Assembly: GCA_947457545.1 (NCBI GenBank)
Contig: CANGXD010000007.1
Span: 1-62,818 of the forward strand
Reading direction: 5' to 3'
Source of the DNA: Gemmatimonadaceae bacterium
GTDB taxonomy: Bacteria > Gemmatimonadota > Gemmatimonadetes > Gemmatimonadales > Gemmatimonadaceae
DNA length: 62,818 nt
Made by a program: the position numbers and the translations under genes. A model generated the notes under the pieces. It saw only the letters and a list, made by a program, of their open reading frames with translations, did not search any database and was not told the DNA's origin. This document shows, piece by piece, positions 52,058 through 60,459 of the stretch (positions are counted from its first letter, which is position 1; every line of letters begins with the position of its first letter).

Positions 52058-54346
52058 TCAGGCGGCTTCACGCTCGCGCCGTGGCGCATCCGTCGCTTGT
52101 GCCAGCGCGACGGTTTCGTTGACGTCGAGAATGAGACCGACTCGTCCGTCGCCAAGAATTGCGCCGCCACTGACGCCAGCCACCTTGCCCAGACCATCGC
52201 CGAGCGTCTTGGCGACGACCTGCTGCTGCCCGAGCAGTTCGTCCACCAGGAGCGCGGTGCGCTTGGCGCCGTCACCGACGATCATGAGCAGGCCGTTGAG
52301 CGGGCTCTCGACCGCATTGGCGACATCGAAGAGGCGGTGCAGACGCAGGATCGGCATGAGCTCGCCGCGCAGGTGCACCATCTCACCCTTCCCGACGACC
52401 GTGGAGAGCATGCTCTGCTCCGGGCGGAAAGACATGTGGATGTGCGTGAGCGGCACAATGAACCGTTCGTCGCCGACGCGCACCAACATGCCGTCGGTAA
52501 CGGCGAGGGTGAGTGGCAGACGGATGGCGAACGTCGTGCCCTTGCCGGGCGCCGACGTAATGTCGATGCGGCCGCGGATGGCTTCGAGGTTGCGGCGCAC
52601 CACGTCCATGCCGACACCGCGTCCGGAGATATCGGTGATCTTTTCGGCCGTCGAGAAGCCGGGCGCGAAGATGAGGTTGAACACCTCACTGTCCGTCATG
52701 CCCTTATCGGTCTCGATCAACCCCTTCTCGATCGCCTTCTTCACGATCTTGTCGCGATGCAGGCCGCGACCGTCGTCGACGAGCTCGACGACGACATTGC
52801 CCGACGCGTGATACGCGCGGAGGCGCACGACACCAAGGCCCGGCTTGCCGTTCGTGGTGCGTTCGTGCGGCGGCTCGACGCCGTGATCGACGGCGTTTCG
52901 GACCATGTGCACGAGCGGATCACCGAGGCGATCGACCATCGTCCGATCGATTTCGACCTCATCGCCTTCGGTGATGAACTGCACCGTCTTGCCGGCCTTG
53001 GTCGCGGTGTCGCGAACGACACGCGCGAGCTTCTGGAAGGTGGGACGGAGCGGCACCATGCGCATCGACATCGACAGGTCCTGCAGCTCGCGGACGATCT
53101 TGCCGGCGTGCGTGACTTTGCGAAGCAGCTCGTGCTGCGTACCGCTGTCGAGGGTGTCGTCACCGGCGATCATGGTCTGCGCGATCACCAGTTCGCCCAC
53201 CATGTCGATGAGGCGGTCCAGGCGGTCGGTGCGCACGCGAATGGTGGCATCGGCATTACTGCTGCCGCTGGCATTGGCGTTCTGCACGCCGGTGTTGTCG
53301 GCGCGCTTGGCCACGTTGCCGGCCACGGGGCCGCTCAGCGCCGCGTCTTCGCCAGTCGACTGTGCCGCCGGAAAGATGTCGTCGTTGCTGCTCGTGAGCA
53401 CGAGCTGCACACCGTTGGCGTCGCGCGCGGGATCGTAATTGAGCAACGCGTCGAGCAGCTCGAAATAGCCTTCGGGAATGGGCATGCGCCCATCGCCGTT
53501 GAGCGCCTTCTCCACCACGGTCAAGAGCGCCTTGAGCATGTCGGCTGAGCGCAGCGACAGGTCCGCGCATCCCTGCGAATACGCGATCTCCTTGTCACGA
53601 ACGCGGCTGAGCAGCGACTCGGCTTCGTGCGCAAACGCGGCGATACGGGCGAGGCCGAGAAACGCCGACGTACCCTTTACCGTGTGGAAGGCACGGAAAA
53701 CGGTGTTCACCGCCTCTTCGTCCGACGGATTGGCTTCGAGTTGCAGCAGCGCGGCTTCCGAGTTCGTCACGCATTCGTTGCTTTCCGTAATGAAGTCGGG
53801 AAGCAGATCGCGGTCCGCGTCGTCGGGCAGACGGTCTTCGGTGAAGTCGCGAACAGCCACGAGCGGGGCCGCGGGGGCGACGGGGACAGGCGCAGGAGCG
53901 GGAGCAGGCGCAGGCGCTTGCCATCCTGCTGCGGGCGTAATCGCCGCCGCAGGTTCGTCGGCGCTGTCCACGTCGCTGTCGAATTCGATGGTCGCAGTTG
54001 CCCCGCTCGCGACGGCGATACCGGTGGCCCCGCCAACGGTGCCGGAAAGCGCGTGCGCGACGGGATCGGCGCCGACCGCGCTGGGCTGACTTTCGCTCGC
54101 CTTCATGGCGGCCTCGATGGCCTCGCCCACTTCGGCGAATGCCGCCGACACATCAGCGGCAGTGCCATTGACGACGGTGCCGAGCACGCGTGCGGCGCGA
54201 GCGACATGGGGCTGTGCCCGCAGTGGCACGCGGTTCTCGAACGCGAGATCCGTCAGCGCATCGCGCAGAACGGCAAGATCAGCGGTATCGGTTGCTTCGA
54301 GCTGCATGAGCAGCGTCGCAGCATCATCGAGATTCAGTGGGGACAC
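52058..54346 (-). CDS. cheA: CheA sensor kinase with extra N-terminal domain
   Basis: 762 residues from ATG 54346. Residues 1-85 form a helical domain without a phospho-His, followed by a Pro/Ala linker (APAPAPAPAPVPV at 144-156). The Hpt domain begins near 165 with H221 in FRAFHTVKGTSAFLG. P3 dimerisation region near 375-430 (RLDRLIDMVGELVIAQ), P4 ATPase with HMVRNAVDHGVE, DDGRGLH and DISGRGVGMD, and the P5 regulatory domain to the end. It autophosphorylates and passes phosphate to CheY and CheB. A canonical P2 is not obvious. A FliA-like promoter lies upstream. Confidence 0.93.
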   Translation of the reverse strand: MSPLNLDDAATLLMQLEATDTADLAVLRDALTDLAFENRVPLRAQPHVARAARVLGTVVNGTAADVSAAFAEVGEAIEAAMKASESQPSAVGADPVAHALSGTVGGATGIAVASGATATIEFDSDVDSADEPAAAITPAAGWQAPAPAPAPAPVPVAPAAPLVAVRDFTEDRLPDDADRDLLPDFITESNECVTNSEAALLQLEANPSDEEAVNTVFRAFHTVKGTSAFLGLARIAAFAHEAESLLSRVRDKEIAYSQGCADLSLRSADMLKALLTVVEKALNGDGRMPIPEGYFELLDALLNYDPARDANGVQLVLTSSNDDIFPAAQSTGEDAALSGPVAGNVAKRADNTGVQNANASGSSNADATIRVRTDRLDRLIDMVGELVIAQTMIAGDDTLDSGTQHELLRKVTHAGKIVRELQDLSMSMRMVPLRPTFQKLARVVRDTATKAGKTVQFITEGDEVEIDRTMVDRLGDPLVHMVRNAVDHGVEPPHERTTNGKPGLGVVRLRAYHASGNVVVELVDDGRGLHRDKIVKKAIEKGLIETDKGMTDSEVFNLIFAPGFSTAEKITDISGRGVGMDVVRRNLEAIRGRIDITSAPGKGTTFAIRLPLTLAVTDGMLVRVGDERFIVPLTHIHMSFRPEQSMLSTVVGKGEMVHLRGELMPILRLHRLFDVANAVESPLNGLLMIVGDGAKRTALLVDELLGQQQVVAKTLGDGLGKVAGVSGGAILGDGRVGLILDVNETVALAQATDAPRREREAA

Positions 54347-54409
54347 AGGCCGCGCCAGTGCAGGGTCACAATCAGTGGGACATCAGAGGGACGTCCCGTA
54401 CGCGTGGGA

Positions 54410-54437
54410 GTATCGGCTCGCCAGTGTCACAGGTTTA
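54410..54437 (-). promoter_or_regulatory. FliA (sigma-28) promoter-like site for cheA
   Basis: TAAA (54437-54434), 16-nt spacer, GCCGATAC (54417-54410), read on the minus strand. The TAAA and GCCGATA are exact matches to the flagellar sigma consensus. The cheA start is 63 nt downstream. Confidence 0.7.
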
Positions 54438-54490
54438 CTGCGCTTTGGCCTTGAGATTCTCCGCGTCGACGTTGGATGACACCGGAACGC

Positions 54491-54526
54491 TCGAACGGCC
54501 CGTGCGCAAGCGCACGGGCCGTTCGA
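54491..54526. terminator. Perfect 17-bp inverted repeat between cheZ and cheA
   Basis: TCGAACGGCCCGTGCGC and its exact complement are separated by AA. No T tract follows on either strand. Its place between the cheZ end (54579) and the cheA promoter suggests a transcription end for flgM-cheY-cheZ, or an mRNA 3' stabiliser. Confidence 0.65.
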
Positions 54527-54578
54527 AGGCATCGCGTAGTCCGGGGGGCGGTCTACACGCTGCAGTATTCTCCTGTCC

Positions 54579-55253
54579 TCACGCTGCGGGGGCCTTCACC
54601 ACGGTGAAGATTTCGTCGGCCAGGTGCTGTCGCTCCTCGGCGTTGCGCGTCGTAGCGTTCGGATCGAAGCTCTTCTCGTCGATCGCGAGGCTTGCCAGCG
54701 GACGCTCTACCGAGATGCTCGAATCGAAGAGATTCGCGATGTCGGCGAGGCGGTTTTCCATCTCCACGAGCACGGTCGAGGCATGCGCGAGCTGCTGCGA
54801 CGTGATGTCCTGGAACTGGAGGGCACCCATCATCATGAACAGTTCATCGCGGAGCGTGCTGCGAAGCTCGAGCGCCTTCTGCCGGTCCGGCGTTTCGGCC
54901 GCATCGATCGTATCGAGTTCGTCGACGAGCTGACTGGCGCGATCACAGGCATCCATGATGTTCGTCGCCGCATCTTCGGTGGCCGACGTGACTTCGCGGA
55001 TCTTGTCGTGCGTGGTCTGCAACTTGTCGAACGTCGTGCTTTGCAGGGCGGTCCGCGTTTCGCGCAGATGGGCCAGGACTGAGCGGATCTGGTTGTTCGC
55101 TCGCTCGAGGATCAGCGGCAGATCGGCCAGGCTCACCGAGACGAATCGCGGGACGGCCTCAGCCCCATCGCGCAGGGTGTCGAGCTCTTTGTCGACCAAC
55201 CGCAGCGCGGCCTCGGATTCGTAGTAAGCCGTTTGGGCTCGTGGATCACTCAT
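54579..55253 (-). CDS. cheZ: CheZ phosphatase
   Basis: 224 residues. A long four-helix protein with the CheZ active-site motif FQDITSQQL (D149, Q153; E. coli has DLTGQ). The C-terminal HLADEIFTVVKAPAA resembles the CheY-docking tail. It dephosphorylates CheY-P. It is co-transcribed with cheY (11 nt upstream), as in Proteobacteria. Finding CheZ together with a CheX-like phosphatase in one cluster is unusual. Confidence 0.88.
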   Translation of the reverse strand: MSDPRAQTAYYESEAALRLVDKELDTLRDGAEAVPRFVSVSLADLPLILERANNQIRSVLAHLRETRTALQSTTFDKLQTTHDKIREVTSATEDAATNIMDACDRASQLVDELDTIDAAETPDRQKALELRSTLRDELFMMMGALQFQDITSQQLAHASTVLVEMENRLADIANLFDSSISVERPLASLAIDEKSFDPNATTRNAEERQHLADEIFTVVKAPAA

Positions 55254-55264
55254 TGACTTAATCC

Positions 55265-55636
55265 TCAGGCAGCCGCCGCAGGCAGGAGCGCGTCGATCTT
55301 CTCCTTGAGAACCTGGGGGGTGAAAGGCTTGACGATGTAATTGTTGACACCCGCTTCCATGGCGGTGAGGATGTCTTCTTTTACGGAACGCGCCGTGACC
55401 ATGAGTACGGGCACGTGTTTACCATCATCACGGGAACGCAGCACCTTCGTGAATTCGGTGCCCGTCATGTTCGGCATGTTCCAGTCGGTGATGACGAACT
55501 TCACCGAGCTGTCGAACTTCGCCAACGCCTCCTGACCGTCGCCGGCTTCGACGGTGTCATTGAAGCCGATGCGCTGCAGCGAGTTGATGACGATGCGACG
55601 CATGGTCGCGGAGTCGTCGACTACGAGAAACTTCAT
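55265..55636 (-). CDS. cheY: CheY chemotaxis response regulator
   Basis: 123 residues, with FLVVDDSATMRR, phospho-Asp D51 in VITDWNMPNMTG, T in LMVTARS and K in YIVKPFTP. It has the canonical CheY size and binds the flagellar switch when phosphorylated. It sits between flgM and cheZ, under the same promoter. Confidence 0.95.
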   Translation of the reverse strand: MKFLVVDDSATMRRIVINSLQRIGFNDTVEAGDGQEALAKFDSSVKFVITDWNMPNMTGTEFTKVLRSRDDGKHVPVLMVTARSVKEDILTAMEAGVNNYIVKPFTPQVLKEKIDALLPAAAA

Positions 55637-55687
55637 ACGGCCAATCTCCTGACAAAGCCGGGGTGGAGAGCGCGCCGGTCGATCTGA

Positions 55688-55972
55688 TTACAGATCGCCG
55701 CGCGTCAGAATGCGCCGGGCTACCTGATCCACAACATCGAGGGAGTTGTAGGCGCCGGTAAGAACTTTTTGTCGGAGTTCGGCAACCCGCTCCGGGTTCA
55801 GCGCATCGCGCTGATCGGCGTTGAGTCGACGAGCCTCGTCCGAGATCTGGACCGAGTCCGACTTGACCGGCTTGGTAGCCGGAGACTGCGTGACTTCCTG
55901 GGCGGGACGCTGAATCGCCTGATTGCTGATAGGCGTCGCGCGCAGGCTGTCGCTGTAACCGTTGATTTTCAT
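55688..55972 (-). CDS. flgM: FlgM anti-sigma-28 factor
   Basis: 94 residues from ATG 55972, with GAGGAGG upstream. The N-terminus is disordered (INGYSDSLRATPIS), and the C-terminal part carries SDSVQISDEARRL and ERVAELRQKVLTGAYN, the FlgM sigma-binding helices. It holds FliA until it is exported through the hook. A FliA promoter directly upstream gives the usual feedback. The fliA gene is not in the window. Confidence 0.9.
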   Translation of the reverse strand: MKINGYSDSLRATPISNQAIQRPAQEVTQSPATKPVKSDSVQISDEARRLNADQRDALNPERVAELRQKVLTGAYNSLDVVDQVARRILTRGDL

Positions 55973-55996
55973 AAGGATCCTCCTCCTCACTTGGGA

Positions 55997-56024
55997 CTAT
56001 CGGCATCGAGGGCTCGTAACTTTA
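55997..56024 (-). promoter_or_regulatory. FliA (sigma-28) promoter for flgM-cheY-cheZ
   Basis: On the minus strand TAAAGTTA (56024-56017) and GCCGATAG (56004-55997), with TAAA 16 nt before the -10. This is the closest match to the flagellar sigma consensus in the window. The flgM start is 25 nt downstream. Confidence 0.78.
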
Positions 56025-56089
56025 CCTCTCGATTGTTTTCCTATTTACGGAATGCGACGTCCCTGTCGCCCGATTCGGCCTGGTGGGCC

Positions 56090-56362
56090 TTATTCGGCTC
56101 CAACCCGCGGCGCACGCGCCGGGAATCGGATATCCAACGTTGGTGGGAGTACAGCGAGCTGAACCGCGGGGTCCTGCTGGTACTGCACCGCCGCCCCGCC
56201 GTGCCACGGGCCGGCCAGACGCGCCGTGGCCAGATGGGCGGCCCTCAACCTGAGAAGCTCCACTTCATCCACGGCCAACCGCGCTTCCTGCTCGGCGGCG
56301 TGATCGAGCTCATCCAGCTTTTCCTGCAGGAGCTGGTCGAACCGCTCGGGAGTACCAGCCAC
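56090..56362 (-). CDS. Small unknown protein of the flagellar cluster
   Basis: 90 residues from a GTG at 56362. Charged helices (FDQLLQEKLDELDHAAEQEARLA) form a likely coiled coil in the first half, followed by a low-complexity tail. It starts 11 nt after the FliT-like stop, so it is in the fliS operon. No family is recognised; it could be a regulator or chaperone of the export system. The frame is open but short, so a coding role is likely, not certain. Confidence 0.5.
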   Translation of the reverse strand: MAGTPERFDQLLQEKLDELDHAAEQEARLAVDEVELLRLRAAHLATARLAGPWHGGAAVQYQQDPAVQLAVLPPTLDIRFPARAPRVGAE

Positions 56363-56373
56363 AGGTCGACCCG

Positions 56374-56871
56374 TTACCGGAGACGGTCAACCAGACGGGG
56401 ACCGCCGGGCATGCCGTACGCCGTGCTGGCGGTGGATGCCCGCTGCACGGCGTCCAACTCCGCGCGGATTTCCTCGCTACGGCGAGCGACCTTGGCGGCG
56501 AGCTCCATCGTGATACGATGCGACGTCGACACGGCCGAGCAGACTTCGGCCACCAGCGCATCCGCTTCGTCGACCACTCGTTCGGTTGCGGCAAAGAGCG
56601 CGCTGTCCGCGGTGGGTCGGTGAAGCCGGAGCACCAGCAACTGCTCGGCGAGATCCTGCAGCATCGTTTCGCGCTGTTCGAGCAAGGCAAACAGCCGATG
56701 ATCATCCGCGGCCGCTTCCACTTCGGCATCGGCTTCCCGTGCCAAAGCGTCGGCATGGGCACAGATCGAGAGCGCCGCCCAGGCAGCCTTGACGCGGCTG
56801 GAGGAGGAGATGAGCGGCGACGGGGAGGCGCGCATGGAAGTGAAGGGCGACGGCGAGGTGGGGCGGCTCAC
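56374..56871 (-). CDS. FliT/FlgN-like flagellar export chaperone candidate
   Basis: 165 residues from a GTG at 56871 overlapping the fliS stop (GTGA). The core is helical, with LFALLEQRETMLQDLAEQLL near 80-100, reminiscent of the FliT/FlgN chaperones, and a second helical part ARRSEEIRAELDAVQ. The N-terminal 25 residues are Ser/Pro-rich. The position directly after fliD and fliS is the usual place of fliT. Sequence similarity alone is weak. Confidence 0.6.
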   Translation of the reverse strand: MSRPTSPSPFTSMRASPSPLISSSSRVKAAWAALSICAHADALAREADAEVEAAADDHRLFALLEQRETMLQDLAEQLLVLRLHRPTADSALFAATERVVDEADALVAEVCSAVSTSHRITMELAAKVARRSEEIRAELDAVQRASTASTAYGMPGGPRLVDRLR

Positions 56872-57269
56872 GCCGTCTTCCGGGACTTCTGTCCCGCCAG
56901 CTGCTGGGCCGCGCCCTGAAAACCATCACGCAGCTGCGACGCGATGTTCACCAGCTTGCGCATGGTAACGATGTCCCCGCGCTGTCCGATGTCGACGAGC
57001 TGCAGCAGCATGAACTGGTAGAGGTCCGCCAGCTCGTGCGAAAGCTTGCCGCCCTGTTCGAAATCGAGCGTGGAGAGCAGCTCGGACACCAGGCCGCGCG
57101 CACGGCGCAGCGAGGTCACCCGCAGCTCGACGTCCCGTCGTTCCATCGCAATGCGCGCACGCTCGAGATTGACGACGAGTTGCTCGAAGACGATGCAGAC
57201 GAGACGCTCGGGCGACGCCGCGTGTACTTCCATTTCGCGATACGACGACGTCTGGCTGGCGTAAGACAT
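56868..57269 (-). CDS. fliS: FliS flagellin chaperone
   Basis: 133 residues. Four-helix FliS with ASPERLVCIVFEQLVVNLERAR near 18-39, a helix RARGLVSELLSTLDFEQGG and LADLYQFMLLQLVDIGQRGD. It binds the flagellin C-terminus to stop polymerisation in the cytosol. It follows fliD after 58 bp. Confidence 0.92.
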   Translation of the reverse strand: MSYASQTSSYREMEVHAASPERLVCIVFEQLVVNLERARIAMERRDVELRVTSLRRARGLVSELLSTLDFEQGGKLSHELADLYQFMLLQLVDIGQRGDIVTMRKLVNIASQLRDGFQGAAQQLAGQKSRKTA

Positions 57270-57327
57270 GATACGAGGGGGGAGTTGGCGTGAGACGAAC
57301 TGCGACGATCACACTTGTGAGTATCGG

Positions 57328-59391
57328 TCAGTTCTGGTTCTGCTGAAGCGAATTGAGCGTTCCCAGCAGACCGCTGCTCTGTGACCTGAGCCGCGCCAAC
57401 GCTTCCTCCATACGGGTGTACTGCTGCACCAACTGCTCACGACGCAGATCGAGCCGGCTCTTGGCCGTCGTTTCCTTGAGCCGCAGCGAGACGGTGCTAT
57501 TGTCGATACTGGTGATCTGCGACGAGATCGAGCCCGTGCTGAAGCGCGTCGCGTCATCAGTCGCATTGACGAATGCCGTGCCCACACCATCAAAGCCGAA
57601 CAGCTTTTCGACTTCCTCAGGTTTGTCGGCCAGCGCCTTGCTGAACGTTTCCTTGTTCATCACCAGCGTGCCGAACCGATCGAGGGCAAGTCCGGTGACG
57701 GCGAGCGAGGAGAAAGTTTCGTTGCCGGTCACTTTCGTGCGCAGGGCGGCCGTGAACGTTTCCACCGTACGGCGCAACGACGAGTTGGCGTACAGCGGGC
57801 TGTCCGGCTGGCGCTGCTCATCGAGGAACTTGCGGATGGCGTTGTAGGAATCCGCGAACGCCTGCACGTTTTCCACGGCCGTTTTCTGATCGCGTTCCAC
57901 CGTGACGTCGATGGCGGTCCCGGGCTCGGCGCTGGTCAGGTTGAGTGTGACCCCGCTGATGGCATCGGTAATGGCATTCGTCGCACGGCGAATTTCGCGA
58001 CCATCGACGCGCACGATCGCTTCCTTGCCCACTTGCAGTTCACGTGACCGGCCAGGCACCGATGTCTCGGTCGCGCCGAGCGTGCCCGTGGTGCCATCAG
58101 CCTTGGTGAACGACATCGAGAAGCTGAGTCGAGACCCGCCACCGGTGTCATCGGTCAGACGAATACGCCCGTCATCACCGAGTCCGGCAGTCGCTGTGCG
58201 CGAACCACTCTTGAAGCCGTTGGTCGCATCATTGAATCGCCCGAGCAACGTCTGCATGGTATCGCCCGAACCAATCACGAGTCCCACGGTGACCGCGGTG
58301 CCGTCTCCTCGCGTGCCGCGAATGTTGATCGCGTCACCAACGGCGAGTCCCGACGGCGTCCCACCGACACCAAGCGCCGTAAGCGGCGTGGCGGCCGTCA
58401 CGGGACTACCGCCGTTGGTCAACGCCGCCGACTGCACCGTCTGCCGCACCGTCCCGGTGCTGCCGGCGGCGAAGCCGAGCGTATCGATGATCTCTTGCGA
58501 GATGGGGTCGCCATTGTCTGCCGAGACGTTTCCCTCGACGAGCAAACGAAAGCGGGTCTCGCTGCCGAACTGCTCCGGCTCGACGGACGCGGAGCCACCA
58601 GCGGCGTTGATCTTGGCCGCAATGGAGGTCAACGAGTCGGTGGAGAGGTCTGCTACGATGACTTTGTTCCCCACGCGAATGGACGCGGGCGATGGAAACA
58701 CGGACAGACCCATCGCCGCCGCCACCGATTGCGTGGCGGACGACACGGGCTTGGAGCGCGTATCGATGAGTCCCAACTCACGCGCCATTCCTCCAGTACC
58801 ATCACTGAGCGTGATGCCGGTGGAAGTATTCGTGGTGGAGGTGAGCACGAGGCGACCGGCGGTCCCGCCTTCGCTCACGATGCTCGCCGTGACCCCACTG
58901 GGCGAGGTGCCCGTATTGGCGGCGTTGATCTTTTCCTGGATCGTGCGCAGCGTGTCGGTGGTGGCAACCGCGATTTCTTTGCCATTGATCGAGAACGTGC
59001 CCGTGAGGCCGCGGGCCGCACCGACATCGCTGACCGATCCACCCGACAGCTTGGCGGCATCCGCCAGCTGCAGCACTTCGACACGATACTTTCCCGGTGC
59101 GGCCGTCGTCGACGCCGCCGCGGAAAAGAGCGAACGCCCCGAGGTGGGACTCGTCGGCACGTTGGCGAGATACCCGCCAATGCCGCCGCGACGCACCGCG
59201 AGCGAATTCGTGTTCAGCGTGTTGACCAGCGTACGGAACTGATTCCACGCCTCTTTCTGCGCCGATCGCTTGGCGATCTGATCGGAGATGGGCGTGACCG
59301 TTCGCGCTTCCATGGCCTTGATCGTCGCGTCGACGACGTCGCCCCATTGGATGTTCGAACTCAGCCCGCTGATGTTGAGACTCGTTGTCAT
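57328..59391 (-). CDS. fliD: FliD filament cap (hook-associated protein 2)
   Basis: 687 residues. The N-terminal FliD domain starts SLNISGLSSNIQWGDVVDATI, the central variable part is beta-rich and Ser/Thr/Gly-rich (about 120-420), and the C-terminal coiled coil is TTAKSRLDLRREQLVQQYTR with the terminal LNSLQQNQN. It caps the filament for flagellin insertion. It is longer than the E. coli protein (about 470), due to the central insertions. It is separated from fliC by a hairpin. Confidence 0.92.
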   Translation of the reverse strand: MTTSLNISGLSSNIQWGDVVDATIKAMEARTVTPISDQIAKRSAQKEAWNQFRTLVNTLNTNSLAVRRGGIGGYLANVPTSPTSGRSLFSAAASTTAAPGKYRVEVLQLADAAKLSGGSVSDVGAARGLTGTFSINGKEIAVATTDTLRTIQEKINAANTGTSPSGVTASIVSEGGTAGRLVLTSTTNTSTGITLSDGTGGMARELGLIDTRSKPVSSATQSVAAAMGLSVFPSPASIRVGNKVIVADLSTDSLTSIAAKINAAGGSASVEPEQFGSETRFRLLVEGNVSADNGDPISQEIIDTLGFAAGSTGTVRQTVQSAALTNGGSPVTAATPLTALGVGGTPSGLAVGDAINIRGTRGDGTAVTVGLVIGSGDTMQTLLGRFNDATNGFKSGSRTATAGLGDDGRIRLTDDTGGGSRLSFSMSFTKADGTTGTLGATETSVPGRSRELQVGKEAIVRVDGREIRRATNAITDAISGVTLNLTSAEPGTAIDVTVERDQKTAVENVQAFADSYNAIRKFLDEQRQPDSPLYANSSLRRTVETFTAALRTKVTGNETFSSLAVTGLALDRFGTLVMNKETFSKALADKPEEVEKLFGFDGVGTAFVNATDDATRFSTGSISSQITSIDNSTVSLRLKETTAKSRLDLRREQLVQQYTRMEEALARLRSQSSGLLGTLNSLQQNQN

Positions 59392-59424
59392 ATATCCCTC
59401 ACTGCCCTAGTGCTTAAGGCTACA

Positions 59425-59455
59425 CCCCGGGGCCGGCTATTCGCCGACCCCGGGG
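59425..59455 (-). terminator. GC hairpin between fliC and fliD
   Basis: CCCCGGGGCCGGC and GCCGACCCCGGGG pair with one G-T, loop TATTC. There is no T tract. It would limit read-through from strongly expressed fliC into fliD or protect the fliC mRNA end. Confidence 0.6.
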
Positions 59456-59483
59456 CTGCTCACCTCACGTGCGAACCGACCGC

Positions 59484-60257
59484 TTATCGCAGGAGCGACA
59501 AGACGCCCTGTGATCCCTGATTCGCCTGCGAGAGCATGGCCTGCGCCGCCTGCGAGAGGATGTTGTTCTTGGTGAAGTTCGCCATTTCCTCAGCCATATC
59601 CACGTCGCGGATGGTGGATTCCGCGGCGCGAAGGTTCACGACCGTCGCCTTGAGGTTCTGCGTCGTGTAGTCGAGCACGTTCTGGCCGGCACCGATGTTC
59701 GCGAGAACGCTGTTGATGGCATCCATCGCGTCGTCCACGTCCTGCAGGCTGGCCGAACCGGCGAGCGACACGTCGCCGATCGTGAGGCTGGCGCCGACGG
59801 TGACCGTTCCGTTGCTCGACGTTTCGGCGACCTGGAACGTCAGATCACCGAAGACCGACGTCCCCTGGAAGGTGGTGATGTTGGCGATACGCGCGACTTC
59901 GGTCGAAAGCTTTTCGATTTCGTTTTCGATCGTCGTCGTGGTCGCGCTGCTGCTCGTGCCGTTCAACTTCTGCGTAACGAGTTCCTTCTGACGCTCGAGA
60001 ATACGCTGGATGGTCGAGGCCGCACCTTCCGCGATCTGGAGCATCGCGTTGCCCTGCTCGGCATTCGCCGACGCCTGATTCAGCGAGCGGCTCTGCGTGC
60101 GCAGCTTGTTGGCGATCGCCAAGCCGGCCGCATCGTCAGCCGCGCGGCTGATCTTGAGGCCCGAGCTCAGCTTGCGCATGCTGCCTTCCGTCGCCATCTG
60201 ATTGACAAAGATGTTGCGGGAAGAGTTAAGCGCGCCGACGTTGGTGTTAATACGCAT
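59484..60257 (-). CDS. fliC: Flagellin, short form lacking D2/D3
   Basis: 257 residues from ATG 60257; AAGGAGG at 60272-60266 confirms the start. N-terminal D0/D1: MRINTNVGALNSSRNI, then SSGLKISRAADDAAGLAIAN, a core helix, and NILSQAAQAMLSQANQGSQ at the C-terminus with terminal LLR. The D2/D3 variable region is absent, giving a minimal filament. Ser/Thr-rich stretches (GTSSSATTTT, SSNGTVTVG) are possible glycosylation sites, given the adjacent TPR-glycosyltransferases. Confidence 0.95.
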   Translation of the reverse strand: MRINTNVGALNSSRNIFVNQMATEGSMRKLSSGLKISRAADDAAGLAIANKLRTQSRSLNQASANAEQGNAMLQIAEGAASTIQRILERQKELVTQKLNGTSSSATTTTIENEIEKLSTEVARIANITTFQGTSVFGDLTFQVAETSSNGTVTVGASLTIGDVSLAGSASLQDVDDAMDAINSVLANIGAGQNVLDYTTQNLKATVVNLRAAESTIRDVDMAEEMANFTKNNILSQAAQAMLSQANQGSQGVLSLLR

Positions 60258-60284
60258 GGTACAATCCTCCTTGATATGAAAACC

Positions 60285-60300
60285 GAGGCATCCGTGCCTC
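60285..60300 (-). other. Stem-loop in the fliC 5' leader
   Basis: GAGGCA-TCCG-TGCCTC is a perfect 6-bp stem 28-43 nt upstream of the start and about 12 nt before the Shine-Dalgarno. Such stems often protect highly expressed leaders from decay; a direct role here is inferred. Confidence 0.5.
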
Positions 60301-60337
60301 ACCGAGATCCGACGACCGGATCATGGTCTGGGGAGGA

Positions 60338-60364
60338 GTGTCGTCGATGACCCGAAAATCTTGA
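60338..60364 (-). promoter_or_regulatory. Weak FliA promoter candidate for fliC
   Basis: TCAAGATT (60364-60357), 11-nt spacer, GACGACAC (60345-60338). It matches 6 of 8 and 5 of 8 of TAAAGTTT and GCCGATAA, poorer than the flgM and cheA sites. The 81-nt distance to the ATG fits. Other promoters are possible in this 202-bp leader. Confidence 0.3.
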
Positions 60365-60459
60365 GCGTCGGGTTGCGACGATTCGCATTTCTGGCCATTC
60401 CTCTCACGTAGCAGGCACATTTCTCACACCGCAGCCGCATTCCGTCACATTCTGGGCAT

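Noticed and set aside
60258-60459. A sigma-54 promoter for fliC
   Set aside because: GAGGCACGGATGCC looked like the -24 box but is part of a perfect stem, and no TTGC follows at the needed distance.
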